Shown piece by piece: positions 52,545 to 61,674 of a stretch of 64,000 nucleotides of DNA (positions are counted from its first letter, which is position 1; every line of letters starts with the position of its first letter). A model generated the notes under the pieces. The model saw nothing but the letters and a program-made list of their open reading frames with translations, did no database searches and was not told the DNA's origin. Location of the stretch: positions 1 to 64,000 of the forward strand of contig JAIYCB010000014.1 of assembly GCA_027488215.1 (NCBI GenBank). The letters run 5' to 3'. The DNA is from Comamonadaceae bacterium (GTDB taxonomy: Bacteria > Pseudomonadota > Gammaproteobacteria > Burkholderiales > Burkholderiaceae_C). A program made the translations under genes and the position numbers.

Positions 52545-52616
52545 TGGATTGCCGCGCTTCGCTCGCAATGACACAGATATTGTCATCGCGAGGAGCGCAG
52601 CCACGTGGCGATCCAG
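52545..52616. repeat. Long near-perfect inverted repeat between ligI and ligA
   Basis: The arm at 52545-52573 (begins TGGATTGCC, ends CAATGACA) pairs with that at 52581-52616 (begins TGTCATCGCGAG, ends CGATCCA) across a 7-bp loop. The right arm has a 7-bp insertion relative to the consensus copy. It starts 10 bp after the ligI stop and ends 34 bp before ligA. Confidence 0.85.
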
Positions 52617-52649
52617 TCTTCATGAACCCGTGAGCTTTTGAGGAAAAAT

Positions 52650-54003
<1,354 letters not shown>

Positions 54004-54018
54004 ACACTGGAGAACAAC

Positions 54019-54972
54019 ATGAGCAAAACCATCAAAGTCGCCCTCGCAGGCGCAGGTGCCTTCGGCATCAAACACCTGGACGGCATTAAAAACATCGACG
54101 GCGTGGAAGTCGTCTCTCTGATCGGTCGCGAGTTCGCCAAAACCAAAGAGGTTGCTGACAAGTACGGCATCGCCCACGTCACCACCGACTTGAACGAGTC
54201 CTTGGCTTTGAAAGAAGTCGATGCCGTCATTTTGTGCACCCCCACCCAAATGCACGCCAGCCAGACCCTGGCATGCCTGAAGGCCGGCAAGCACGTGCAG
54301 GTCGAGATCCCGCTGTGCGATGTCTACAAAGAAGGACAGGAAGTGCTGCGCGTTCAAAAAGAGACTGGCTTGGTGGCCATGGTGGGCCACACCCGCCGTT
54401 TCAACTCCAGCCACCAATGGGTGAACCACAAGATCAAGGCTGGTGAGTTCAACATCCAGCAAATGGATGTGCAGACCTACTTTTTCCGTCGCACCAACAT
54501 GAACGCCTTGGGCCAGCCCCGCAGCTGGACCGACCACCTGCTTTGGCACCACGCTGCCCACACGGTAGACCTGTTCGCTTACCAGTGCGGCAGCCCCATC
54601 GTCAAAGCCAACGCGGTGCAAGGTCCGATTCACCCCGCCTTGGGCATTGCCATGGACATGAGCATCCAGCTCAAGGCCGCCAACGGTTCGATCTGCACAC
54701 TCAGCTTGAGCTTCAACAACGACGGCCCGCTGGGCACTTACTTCCGCTACATCGGCGACACCGGTACGTACTTGGCGCGTTACGACGACCTGTTCACCGG
54801 CAAGGAAGAAAAGATCGACGTATCTCAAGTGGCGGTATCCATGAACGGTATCGAGCTGCAAGACCGGGAATTCTTCGCAGCGATCCGCGAAGGCCGTGAG
54901 CCCAATTCGAGCATTGCACAAGTGCTGCCGTGCTACCAGGTCTTGCATGACCTGGAGCAACAACTGGCCTGA
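54019..54972 (+). CDS. ligC: 4-carboxy-2-hydroxymuconate-6-semialdehyde dehydrogenase
   Basis: LigC oxidises the hemiacetal form of the ring-cleavage product to 2-pyrone-4,6-dicarboxylate using NADP+ or NAD+. The 317-residue protein is of the Gfo/Idh/MocA type. It opens VALAGAGAFGIKHLDGI, a dinucleotide-binding fold with GxGxxG, followed by CTPTQMHASQTLACLKAGKH near 74 and the conserved VEIPLCDV near 95, where the classical EKP is replaced by EIP. The second half has QPRSWTDHLLWHHAAHTVDL near 165. AGAACA lies before the ATG, and MFS starts 2 nt after the stop. Confidence 0.95.
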   Translation: MSKTIKVALAGAGAFGIKHLDGIKNIDGVEVVSLIGREFAKTKEVADKYGIAHVTTDLNESLALKEVDAVILCTPTQMHASQTLACLKAGKHVQVEIPLCDVYKEGQEVLRVQKETGLVAMVGHTRRFNSSHQWVNHKIKAGEFNIQQMDVQTYFFRRTNMNALGQPRSWTDHLLWHHAAHTVDLFAYQCGSPIVKANAVQGPIHPALGIAMDMSIQLKAANGSICTLSLSFNNDGPLGTYFRYIGDTGTYLARYDDLFTGKEEKIDVSQVAVSMNGIELQDREFFAAIREGREPNSSIAQVLPCYQVLHDLEQQLA

Positions 54973-54974
54973 GC

Positions 54975-56153
54975 GTGTCCCTTTTGACACCGGGCGACGA
55001 ACGCCTTTACCTGCGACTGCTCGGCTTGGCTGGCTTTGCCAGCATGGCGTCCATGCGCATCGGTGACCCGATGCTGGTGGTGCTGGGAGAGGAGTTTCAG
55101 GTCAGCACGGGTGAGGCATCGGGTGTGGTGTCGGTGTTTGCCGTGGTCTACGGCTTGATGCAGTTGTTCTATGGCCCACTGGGTGAGCGCTTTGGCAAGC
55201 TGCGTGTGGTCTCTTTGGCGGTGGCCGCTTGTGCGCTGTTCAGCGCTATCACGGCGCTGTCCGTCAATTTGCCCATGCTCTTGTTGATGCGTGGCTTTAT
55301 GGGCGCGGCAGCGGCGGGCATCATCCCATTGTCCATGGCCTGGGTGGGAGACCAAGTGCCTTACGAACGGAGGCAGGAAACCCTGGCCAAACTGATGAGC
55401 GCCACCGTCATCGGCATGATGGTGGGGCTCTGGTTTGGTGGCTTTGCCGCCGACACCCTGGGCTGGCGCTCGGCCTTTGTGCTGTTGGCGGTGATGTTCG
55501 CATGGCCTGCAGTGTTGTTGTGGCGTGCGCGACAAAAGTCAACCGCACCCACATCGGGTCAGGCACCCAGCCTCATTGACTCGATTCGCTTGACTGGCCA
55601 GTTGTTGGTCATGCCCCGTGTGCGCTGGGTGCTGGGTGTGACGGCCACCGAGGGCGCCCTGGTGTTCGGCGCCATGGCCTTCATGCCCACCCATTTGCAT
55701 CAGCAGTTTGGGTTGAGCGTGGTGGCCGCAGGCTCGGTCATGATGCTCTACGGCGTGGGCGGTTTGCTCTACAGCCAGATGGCGCGGCGCTGGTTGGCCT
55801 GGCTGGGCGAGCGTGGCTTGGTGCGCGCGGGTGCCGCCATGGTCGTGGTCGGTTTATTGGTCTTGGCCTGGGGCAGTGGCGTCTGGTTGGGCATGCTGGC
55901 TTGTTTGATGACGGGGCTGGGTTTTTACATGCTGCACAACACCTTGCAGGTACAAGCCACCCAAATGGCCCCGGCCGCACGTGGCACCGCAGTGACCTTG
56001 TTTGCCTGCTCACTGTTTTTTGGCCAGTCCACCGGTGTGCTGCTCATGGCGCAAAGCGTGGACATAGGCTGGCTCCCCTATGCCCTGAGTTTGTCAGCAG
56101 CAGGTGTTGCTGTGCTGGGGCTTTCAATCATGCGCCTTGTGGGTAAGCATTGA
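54975..56153 (+). CDS. MFS transporter, likely for an aromatic acid or pathway intermediate
   Basis: This is a 392-residue inner-membrane permease with twelve predicted spans. The first-half signature GPLGERFGKLRVV near 67 follows span two, and a second copy-like region appears after the central loop RARQKSTAPTSGQ near 180. The start is a GTG 2 nt after the ligC stop, so it ends the operon. PmdK-type transporters for protocatechuate occur in related clusters, but their sequence class cannot be matched here, so the substrate is inferred from context. It converges on the amidohydrolase 10 nt away. Confidence 0.87.
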   Translation: MSLLTPGDERLYLRLLGLAGFASMASMRIGDPMLVVLGEEFQVSTGEASGVVSVFAVVYGLMQLFYGPLGERFGKLRVVSLAVAACALFSAITALSVNLPMLLLMRGFMGAAAAGIIPLSMAWVGDQVPYERRQETLAKLMSATVIGMMVGLWFGGFAADTLGWRSAFVLLAVMFAWPAVLLWRARQKSTAPTSGQAPSLIDSIRLTGQLLVMPRVRWVLGVTATEGALVFGAMAFMPTHLHQQFGLSVVAAGSVMMLYGVGGLLYSQMARRWLAWLGERGLVRAGAAMVVVGLLVLAWGSGVWLGMLACLMTGLGFYMLHNTLQVQATQMAPAARGTAVTLFACSLFFGQSTGVLLMAQSVDIGWLPYALSLSAAGVAVLGLSIMRLVGKH

Positions 56154-56163
56154 TGGACGATGT

Positions 56164-56979
56164 TCAAAACCCGAACAAGGCTTTGGGTGTATCCCATAAC
56201 ACCGCGCGCTGATCATCGGCAGCAGGCAGCCAATCCCTCACAAGAGCCACCAGCGGTCCGTAGTCGATGCGTGCCGGTGCGCGCAAAAATGGCCAATCCG
56301 ATGCCCAAACCAATGCTTGCGGGGTGAAGGCCTCGATCAAAGCATCCACATAAGGCCGCGCGTCGGCATAGGGGTAAGGTTGTAGGGCGAACTTGGCGCA
56401 GCCTGAGAGCTTGACACAGGCCCTTCCTGTTTCAGCCCAAGAAAGCAAGGTCGCAAACCCCGTTTGTTCAAGCCCTGAAGAAGCATTTGGACGACCGCAG
56501 TGGTCAAACAAAACCTTGGCACCACTGTCCATCAGCAAGGGATTCAAGGCCAACAGTTGATCGCCTTCGACCTGCACCTGAGCCCACATGTCCAAGTCTC
56601 GCAGGTGTTGAAGCAGTGGCCCTGTGTTGGCATAAAAATCGGTGCCTAAAAGCGCGGGATTGAACGCTACGCCCACCACACCTGCAGCTTTCAGGTCCAG
56701 CAGCTCGTCTCGGCTGGCATCGTGGGTCACCACGGCGATGCCCCTGTATCGGTCCTGATTTTGGGCCAATGTGTCCAGCAAACAGCGGTTGTCCAGCCCA
56801 TAGCCCGAGTTGGGGCCGACGATCAGTGCATGCCGCACTTCGTGTGCGTCCAGCACCTGTGCGAGCAGGGCCGGTGTCCCAGTTTCAGCCGGCGAGGGTA
56901 GGTACCACGCATCTGCCGCATAGGCAAAGCGCTTTGGATCGAAGACATGAACGTGGCAGTCGATGGCAGGTTGCAGCAT
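56164..56979 (-). CDS. Amidohydrolase-superfamily TIM-barrel protein (LigI-like subgroup)
   Basis: This is a 271-residue amidohydrolase-2-type protein. The N-terminal motif DCHVHVFDP near 7 and C-terminal ALVWASDWPFLRAP near 229 resemble those of LigI and lactone hydrolases, with SDW carrying the catalytic Asp. Middle blocks VLFDHCGRPN near 167 and KLSGCAKF near 197 are typical of the group. The ATG at 56979 is chosen over an upstream TTG. It faces the lig operon on the opposite strand and is divergent from aroE. Substrate might be a dicarboxylic lactone, but that is inference. Confidence 0.85.
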   Translation of the reverse strand: MLQPAIDCHVHVFDPKRFAYAADAWYLPSPAETGTPALLAQVLDAHEVRHALIVGPNSGYGLDNRCLLDTLAQNQDRYRGIAVVTHDASRDELLDLKAAGVVGVAFNPALLGTDFYANTGPLLQHLRDLDMWAQVQVEGDQLLALNPLLMDSGAKVLFDHCGRPNASSGLEQTGFATLLSWAETGRACVKLSGCAKFALQPYPYADARPYVDALIEAFTPQALVWASDWPFLRAPARIDYGPLVALVRDWLPAADDQRAVLWDTPKALFGF

Positions 56980-57081
56980 TGGCGTGGGTGGTGGGAGAAC
57001 AAAATGACATTGTGCTGTCAACGACAGCGTTTTGCGCCTTCAGCGGCGATAAGATCAGCAGATTGTTGGTTGGAAATTTTC

Positions 57082-57912
57082 ATGACAGACCGTTACGCCG
57101 TCATCGGCAACCCCATCGAGCAGAGCAAGTCGCCGCTGATTCACACCACCTTTGCCCAAGTCACAGGGCAGGATATTGATTACATCAAGGTCTTGGGGCC
57201 TCTTGGCGGGTTTGCCCAAACGGTGGACGCGTTTCGAGCCTCGGGCGGGCGAGGTATGAACGTGACCGCACCTTTCAAGCTTGATGCTTTCGCTTACGCC
57301 ACCGACTTGGCCCCCAGCGCGCAGATGGCGGGGGCTGTCAACGCCATGAAGTTCGTGGGCAACAAGGTTTATGCCGAAAACTTTGACGGCGTGGGTTTGG
57401 TGCGCGATGTGGTGCACAACCTGGGCTGTGATTTGCAAGGGCGGCGCGTTCTGATTTTGGGGGCGGGCGGTGCCACTCGCGGGGCTTTGCTGCCTCTGCT
57501 GGTCGAGCAGCCTAGCGAGTTGGTGATCGTCAACCGGACTGTGGCCAAGGCGCAAGAGCTGGCGGCCTTGGCCCAACAACACCAAACAGGTCAGGTGCCG
57601 GTGCTGGGGGTGGGTTACGACGTTGTACAGGGCGCTTTTGATGTTGTTCTGAACGCCAGCTCCTCCAGCCTCACGGGCGAGCTGCCGCCGCTGTCAGCCA
57701 GTGTGTTTGCGCCGGGCTGCCTGGCCTATGACCTGACCTATGGCAAAGGCCTCACGCCCTTTTTGCAATTGGCTCAGCAAGCGGGTGTGACACAACTGGC
57801 CGACGGCGTCGGTATGCTGGCCGAGCAAGCGGCCGAGGCTTTTGCTTGGTGGCGCGGTGTCAGGCCCGACACAGCAGCGGTGATTGCAAAGCTGACGGTG
57901 CCGCTGGTCTGA
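57082..57912 (+). CDS. aroE: Shikimate dehydrogenase AroE
   Basis: AroE reduces 3-dehydroshikimate to shikimate with NADPH. The 276-residue protein has YAVIGNPIEQSKSPLIHTTF near 4, with Ser-x-Ser substrate contacts, and NVTAPFK with the catalytic lysine near 62. Next are AVNAMKF near 87 and GAGGATRGALLPLL near 128 for NADP binding. This looks like the normal biosynthetic enzyme, but it also borders the lig cluster, and 3-dehydroshikimate can feed protocatechuate. The ATG at 57082 is used; the longer frame overlaps the divergent amidohydrolase. A small hairpin follows the stop. Confidence 0.95.
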   Translation: MTDRYAVIGNPIEQSKSPLIHTTFAQVTGQDIDYIKVLGPLGGFAQTVDAFRASGGRGMNVTAPFKLDAFAYATDLAPSAQMAGAVNAMKFVGNKVYAENFDGVGLVRDVVHNLGCDLQGRRVLILGAGGATRGALLPLLVEQPSELVIVNRTVAKAQELAALAQQHQTGQVPVLGVGYDVVQGAFDVVLNASSSSLTGELPPLSASVFAPGCLAYDLTYGKGLTPFLQLAQQAGVTQLADGVGMLAEQAAEAFAWWRGVRPDTAAVIAKLTVPLV

Positions 57913-57920
57913 GGGCTTGG

Positions 57921-57945
57921 GGCGAGTGGCCTCGCCATATCTTTT
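57921..57945 (+). terminator. Terminator candidate after aroE
   Basis: A 6-bp GC-rich stem GGCGAG/CTCGCC (57921-57926 with 57931-57936, loop TGGC) is followed by ATATCTTTT. It begins 9 nt after the aroE stop. The T-tract is short, so termination may be moderate. Confidence 0.55.
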
Positions 57946-58013
57946 CGCTGTACACCTTGGGATAGCCCTGCCATACAACTTCTGTGCAATGGTGTTCTTG
58001 CCTGAAACGCAAG

Positions 58014-58034
58014 ACGATGTAAGACATCGTTTTT
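58014..58034 (+). terminator. Hairpin with T-run in the DUF4382 leader
   Basis: ACGATGT/ACATCGT (58014-58020 with 58024-58030, loop AAG) is a perfect 7-bp stem that ends in TTTTT. It lies 15 nt before the lipoprotein start codon. It could be a second aroE terminator or an attenuator of the following gene. Confidence 0.6.
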
Positions 58035-58049
58035 CATCAGGAGCACACC

Positions 58050-59318
58050 ATGACCGTTCACCGCAAGCTTCGAGCCCTCCAAACTTGGGCTTGGTCAGGG
58101 CTTGCCCTGGCCACCGCTGGCTTGGTGGCCTGCGGAGGCAGCGGCGGTGGCGGTGGCGGTGGCGGTGGCGGTGGCGGTGGCGGTGGCGGTGGGGGAACGC
58201 CCACCGGCACGCTCAAACTGGCCATGACCGATGCACCGGCCTGCGGCTATGACCATGTGTATGTCACCGTGAACAAAATCCGGGTGCACCAAAGCGCGGC
58301 GGCTGACGGCACCGAGCTGTTGGGTTGGCGCGAGTTGAGCATCCCCACCCAGCGCATCGATTTGCTGTCACTCACCAACGGCGTGTTGCAAGAGCTGGGC
58401 AGCATGCCTTTGCCTGTGGGCAACTACCAGCAGCTGCGCCTGGTGCTCGCCGACAACCCGGCCAACCCCACCACGACCAACCCCTTGGCCAATGCGCTGG
58501 TGCTGTCCGGCAGCAACACCGAGATCCCTTTGACCACGCCCAGTGCGCAACAAAGCGGTTTCAAACTGCAAGCGCGTTTTGATGTGCAAAGCGGGCAGGT
58601 GGCCGACATGGTGCTGGACTTTGACGCCTGCCGCTCCATCGTCAAGGCCGGGGCTTCCGGGCGCTACAACCTCAAGCCTGTGGTGGCGGTGATCCCGCGG
58701 CTGACCACGGCCATCGAGGGTTTTATAGCCCCCGCTTTGGCGTCTGGTGTGGTGGTGTCCACACGCGATCCGGAAAACAACTTGCGCGTGACTGTCCCCG
58801 ACCCCGTCACGGGTAAGTTCACTTTGGCCTATTTGCCTGAAAACACGAATTACACCGTGGTGGTGGCGGGGCAAAACCTGACCACGGCGGCCATCACCGA
58901 CGTGCCGGTGTCTTTGTCCATGGGTGTGACCACACTCAACACCGTTCAAACCCCCATCGTCCCAAGCGCTTCGGCCATGGCCTCGGTCGCGGGTGTGGTC
59001 AGTTTCAGCAGTGCGCTGCTCACCGATGCGCGGGTGTTAGCCAACCAGACGCTCAGCACGGGTCAGGTTCTGCAGGTGGCATCGGTGGGTGTGGACCCTG
59101 TCACGGCCGAGTTCACGCTGACCTTGCCCTTGGCTGCCGCGGTCAAGGCGCCTTATGTGACGGGGCAGCCCTTGGTGTTCACCACCGACAGCATGGTGGC
59201 TGGACGCTACTACGTGACTGGAACGGCCACGGGCTACACCACGCAGAGCACCAATTCCGTGCTGGACTTGGGGGTGGCGGGCAGCATCACGGTCAAAGAC
59301 TTGGAGCTGATACCGTAA
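58050..59318 (+). CDS. Polyglycine DUF4382-type lipoprotein
   Basis: This is a 422-residue predicted lipoprotein. The signal segment ends GLVACGGS, a lipobox with Cys28, and is followed by a run of about 20 Gly interrupted by one Ser, encoded mainly by eight CGGTGG repeats. The DUF4382 domain spans about residues 52-225: LKLAMTDAPACGYDHVYVTV near 54, RIDLLSLTNG and GNYQQLRLVLAD near 122. The C-terminal half has strand-rich repeats resembling carboxypeptidase-regulatory-like domains. Function is unknown. CAGGAG lies 8 nt before the ATG. Confidence 0.85.
   Translation: MTVHRKLRALQTWAWSGLALATAGLVACGGSGGGGGGGGGGGGGGGGGGTPTGTLKLAMTDAPACGYDHVYVTVNKIRVHQSAAADGTELLGWRELSIPTQRIDLLSLTNGVLQELGSMPLPVGNYQQLRLVLADNPANPTTTNPLANALVLSGSNTEIPLTTPSAQQSGFKLQARFDVQSGQVADMVLDFDACRSIVKAGASGRYNLKPVVAVIPRLTTAIEGFIAPALASGVVVSTRDPENNLRVTVPDPVTGKFTLAYLPENTNYTVVVAGQNLTTAAITDVPVSLSMGVTTLNTVQTPIVPSASAMASVAGVVSFSSALLTDARVLANQTLSTGQVLQVASVGVDPVTAEFTLTLPLAAAVKAPYVTGQPLVFTTDSMVAGRYYVTGTATGYTTQSTNSVLDLGVAGSITVKDLELIP
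58145..58192 (+). repeat. Eight copies of CGGTGG encoding the polyglycine linker
   Basis: Eight uninterrupted 6-bp units occur inside the lipoprotein gene just after the lipobox. Copy-number change by slippage would keep the frame and only lengthen or shorten the glycine linker that separates the lipid anchor from the folded domain. Confidence 0.95.
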
Positions 59319-59333
59319 TGTGAATGGATGGGC

Positions 59334-60215
59334 TCAGGTGCTTTGTCGCTTGGCCAGCAGCGCCACCAATTCGGGCACAAAAGCGTTCGGATCGCCCTCC
59401 TGGCAAGCGGCCTCCAGTGTGGTTTTGACGGCTTGCGCCACGGTGTGGTCGGCCTGCGTGTCGATGGCCATCTGGTTGTAGTAGCTCAAGTCCTTGAGGG
59501 CATTGCTCATGGAAAAGCGCAGGCCCGAGGTGTCGCCCGTCGTGAGGGTAGGCTTCAGGCGGTCCAGCGCCGCACCCCAGCCGCCGCCTTTGGACAGGAC
59601 CTCTATAAAGGTGTTCGCGTCCACACCCGCACGTTGCGCACACGCTGCCGCTTCGGCCAGCAGGGTCACAGTGCCCAAAGACACATAGTTGTGCAAGAGC
59701 TTCATGCGGTGGCCCGAGCCGATTGGGCCAGTGTGCACGATGTTTTCGGCAAAGCAAGCGAGGATGGGTTTGCAGGTTTCAAACAAGACCGCGTCGCCGC
59801 CCACCAGCAAGTTCAAGCGGCCTTCGGCGGCCTCCTTGGGCGTGCGGGTCATGGGCGAGTCGAGAAACTGACCGCCTTGGGCGATGACCAAGGCCGCGAC
59901 TTTCTCGGTAGAGGCGGGCACGGCGGTGGAGCAGTCGATGACGATGGTGCCTGCTCGCATGCCCTTGAGCACGCCATCGTCTCCCAGCAGCACGGCCTCC
60001 ACCTGTGGCGTGCCCGTCACGCACAGGATGATCACATCCGATTGCGCCGCCAAGGCCTGGGGCGTGCTGCAGGTGCGTGCGCCTGCGGCCAGCAGGGCGT
60101 GCAGCGGCTGGTTGCCTGGGTGCTCCAGCACCGTCAGGCTGTGCCCATGCTTGAGCAGGTTGCTCGCGATGCCATGGCCCATCATGCCAATGCCGATCAT
60201 GCCGATTGTTGTCAT
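59334..60215 (-). CDS. 3-hydroxyisobutyrate dehydrogenase-family NAD(P)-dependent oxidoreductase
   Basis: This is a 293-residue beta-hydroxyacid dehydrogenase. The N-terminal cofactor fold reads IGMIGIGMMGHGIASNLLKHG near 4-24. The substrate-binding signature, DSPMTRTPKEAAEGRLNLLVGG near 118, replaces the usual DAPVSGG form. The catalytic lysine is in GSGHRMKLLHNYVS near 167, and the C-terminal helices follow. Substrates in the family range from 3-hydroxyisobutyrate to tartronate semialdehyde and glyoxylate. It lies divergent from tetR beside a TRAP transporter, so it may oxidise the transported hydroxy acid. Confidence 0.9.
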   Translation of the reverse strand: MTTIGMIGIGMMGHGIASNLLKHGHSLTVLEHPGNQPLHALLAAGARTCSTPQALAAQSDVIILCVTGTPQVEAVLLGDDGVLKGMRAGTIVIDCSTAVPASTEKVAALVIAQGGQFLDSPMTRTPKEAAEGRLNLLVGGDAVLFETCKPILACFAENIVHTGPIGSGHRMKLLHNYVSLGTVTLLAEAAACAQRAGVDANTFIEVLSKGGGWGAALDRLKPTLTTGDTSGLRFSMSNALKDLSYYNQMAIDTQADHTVAQAVKTTLEAACQEGDPNAFVPELVALLAKRQST

Positions 60216-60309
60216 GCTTGTACCTTTGAGTGAACTGTCTGGTGTCAACTGTAGCCGTGAGCTGACCTCAAGGGCGTCACTTGTTTGCCAAGCGGGTGAG
60301 TAAGCCAGC

Positions 60310-60363
60310 TTGGAAAGGACTCTGAGCGCTCTATACTTCTTCAAATGAACCAATCGGTACATT
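60310..60363 (+). promoter_or_regulatory. tetR promoter with overlapping operator candidate
   Basis: TTGGAA (60310-60315), 16 bp and TATACT (60332-60337) form a sigma70-type promoter. A transcript would start near 60344, almost at the first ATG. ACCAATCGGTACATT (60349-60363) matches a sequence before dctQ at 12 of 15 positions and would lie over the transcription start. Confidence 0.55.
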
Positions 60364-61022
60364 CTCCAGAGTCCACCGTGAACACAGGCAGTGGCCGCAC
60401 CAACGATCCGGCCCGCACCATGGCCGAAATCCTGACGGTGGCCACCCATGAGTTTGCGGACAAGGGCCTGACTGGCGCTCGCATCGACGAGATCGCGGCG
60501 GCCACGCGTACCAGCAAGCGCATGATCTACTACTATTTCGGCAGCAAGGACGGCTTGTACCTGGCGGTGCTCGAAGAGGCCTACCGCCGCATGCGGGCCA
60601 TCGAGTCCGATCTGCACCTGGACGACCTGCCGCCTGCTCAGGCGCTGCAAAAGCTGGTGGAGTTCACCTATGACCACCACCGCGACAACGAAGACTTCAT
60701 TCGGCTGGTGATGAACGAAAACATCCAGCGCGGTGACTATTTGCGGCAAAGCCAGAGCATTCAGGCACTCAACACCAATGCCATTGCTTCTGTGAAGTCG
60801 GTGTATGACAGGGGCGTGGCGCAGGGGGTGTTCAGAGCGGGGCTCGATCCGGTGGACATCCACTCGGCGATCTCAGCCTTCACGTTCTTCAACGTTTCCA
60901 ATCGGCATACCTTCGGCCTGATTTTTCAGAACCGTGCCAGCCACGACAAGGCCAATACCCTGAAAAGGGTCCATGTGGTCGAGTTGATCCTGCGCTTCGT
61001 CAGTCATTCCATTTCGGCATAA
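60345..61022 (+). CDS. TetR-family transcriptional regulator
   Basis: This is a TetR regulator of up to 225 residues. The DNA-binding domain includes MAEILTVATHEFADKGLTGA near 26, the recognition helix TRTSKRMIYYYFGSKDGLYLAV near 55, and the rest forms the ligand domain. Two starts are possible: ATG at 60345, and GTG at 60378 (12th codon). The promoter and operator candidates overlap 60345, so the GTG may be the true start. It is divergent from the dehydrogenase-like gene and precedes dctQMP on the same strand; it is likely to control one or both. Confidence 0.9.
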   Translation: MNQSVHSPESTVNTGSGRTNDPARTMAEILTVATHEFADKGLTGARIDEIAAATRTSKRMIYYYFGSKDGLYLAVLEEAYRRMRAIESDLHLDDLPPAQALQKLVEFTYDHHRDNEDFIRLVMNENIQRGDYLRQSQSIQALNTNAIASVKSVYDRGVAQGVFRAGLDPVDIHSAISAFTFFNVSNRHTFGLIFQNRASHDKANTLKRVHVVELILRFVSHSISA

Positions 61023-61079
61023 CAGTTAGGTCTCGGCGGAGACATTCAACAAGGGTAAATACTTATCCTCCGAAAACTA

Positions 61080-61094
61080 ACCAGTTCGTACATT
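61080..61094. promoter_or_regulatory. Second copy of the TetR operator candidate before dctQ
   Basis: ACCAGTTCGTACATT agrees with the site at 60349-60363 at 12 of 15 positions. It lies 24 bp upstream of the dctQ start. Two similar sites flanking tetR fit control of the regulator and the transporter by TetR, but no binding is shown. Confidence 0.5.
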
Positions 61095-61117
61095 ATCAAA
61101 TATCCTTTTGGAGATGC

Positions 61118-61657
61118 GTGGTGGTTCAAAAATTCATTGACGGCTTTTGCCAAGTCCTGAATGTCGTCATTGCCCTGTGCCTGGCCGTGATGGTGGTCTT
61201 GGTCTTTGGCAATGTGGTCATGCGCTACGGCTTCAACTCGGGCATCACCTTGTCAGAGGAACTGTCGCGCTGGTTGTTCGTCTGGATGACCTTCATGGGC
61301 GCGGTCATCGCCTTGAAGGAGCATGGCCACCTGGGCACCGACATGTTGCTGGGCCGACTGGGTCCTGCGGGCAAAAAGTTTTGCCTCGGCTTGTCCTACC
61401 TCGCCATGCTCTACATCTGCTGGTTGTTGTTCAAAGGGGCTTACCAACAGACCGTGATCAATCTGGGCAGCACCAGTGCGGTGATGGAAGTGAGCATGGC
61501 TTGGGTGTATGCGCCCGGGGTGGTATTTGCGGTGCTGGCGGGCCTGATCTTGTTGTCCGACTTCTATCGATTGCTTACTGGGCAAGTGCGCGATGAAGAC
61601 CTGGTCATGGTGCAGGAATCCGAAGAGTCGCCTCATGGCGGCAGTGACAAAGCCTGA
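61118..61657 (+). CDS. TRAP transporter small permease DctQ
   Basis: DctQ is the small membrane subunit of a TRAP transporter. The 179-residue protein has four predicted spans. The family pattern FGNVVMRYGFNSGITLSEEL near 30 and WMTFMGAVIALKEHGHLGTD near 56 is intact. GTG codons at 61118 and 61121 are both possible; GGAG lies 4 or 7 nt upstream respectively, which favours 61121. The stop is 17 nt before dctM, and the three TRAP genes form an operon. Confidence 0.93.
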   Translation: MVVQKFIDGFCQVLNVVIALCLAVMVVLVFGNVVMRYGFNSGITLSEELSRWLFVWMTFMGAVIALKEHGHLGTDMLLGRLGPAGKKFCLGLSYLAMLYICWLLFKGAYQQTVINLGSTSAVMEVSMAWVYAPGVVFAVLAGLILLSDFYRLLTGQVRDEDLVMVQESEESPHGGSDKA

Positions 61658-61674
61658 GCGCACTGGAGACTGAC

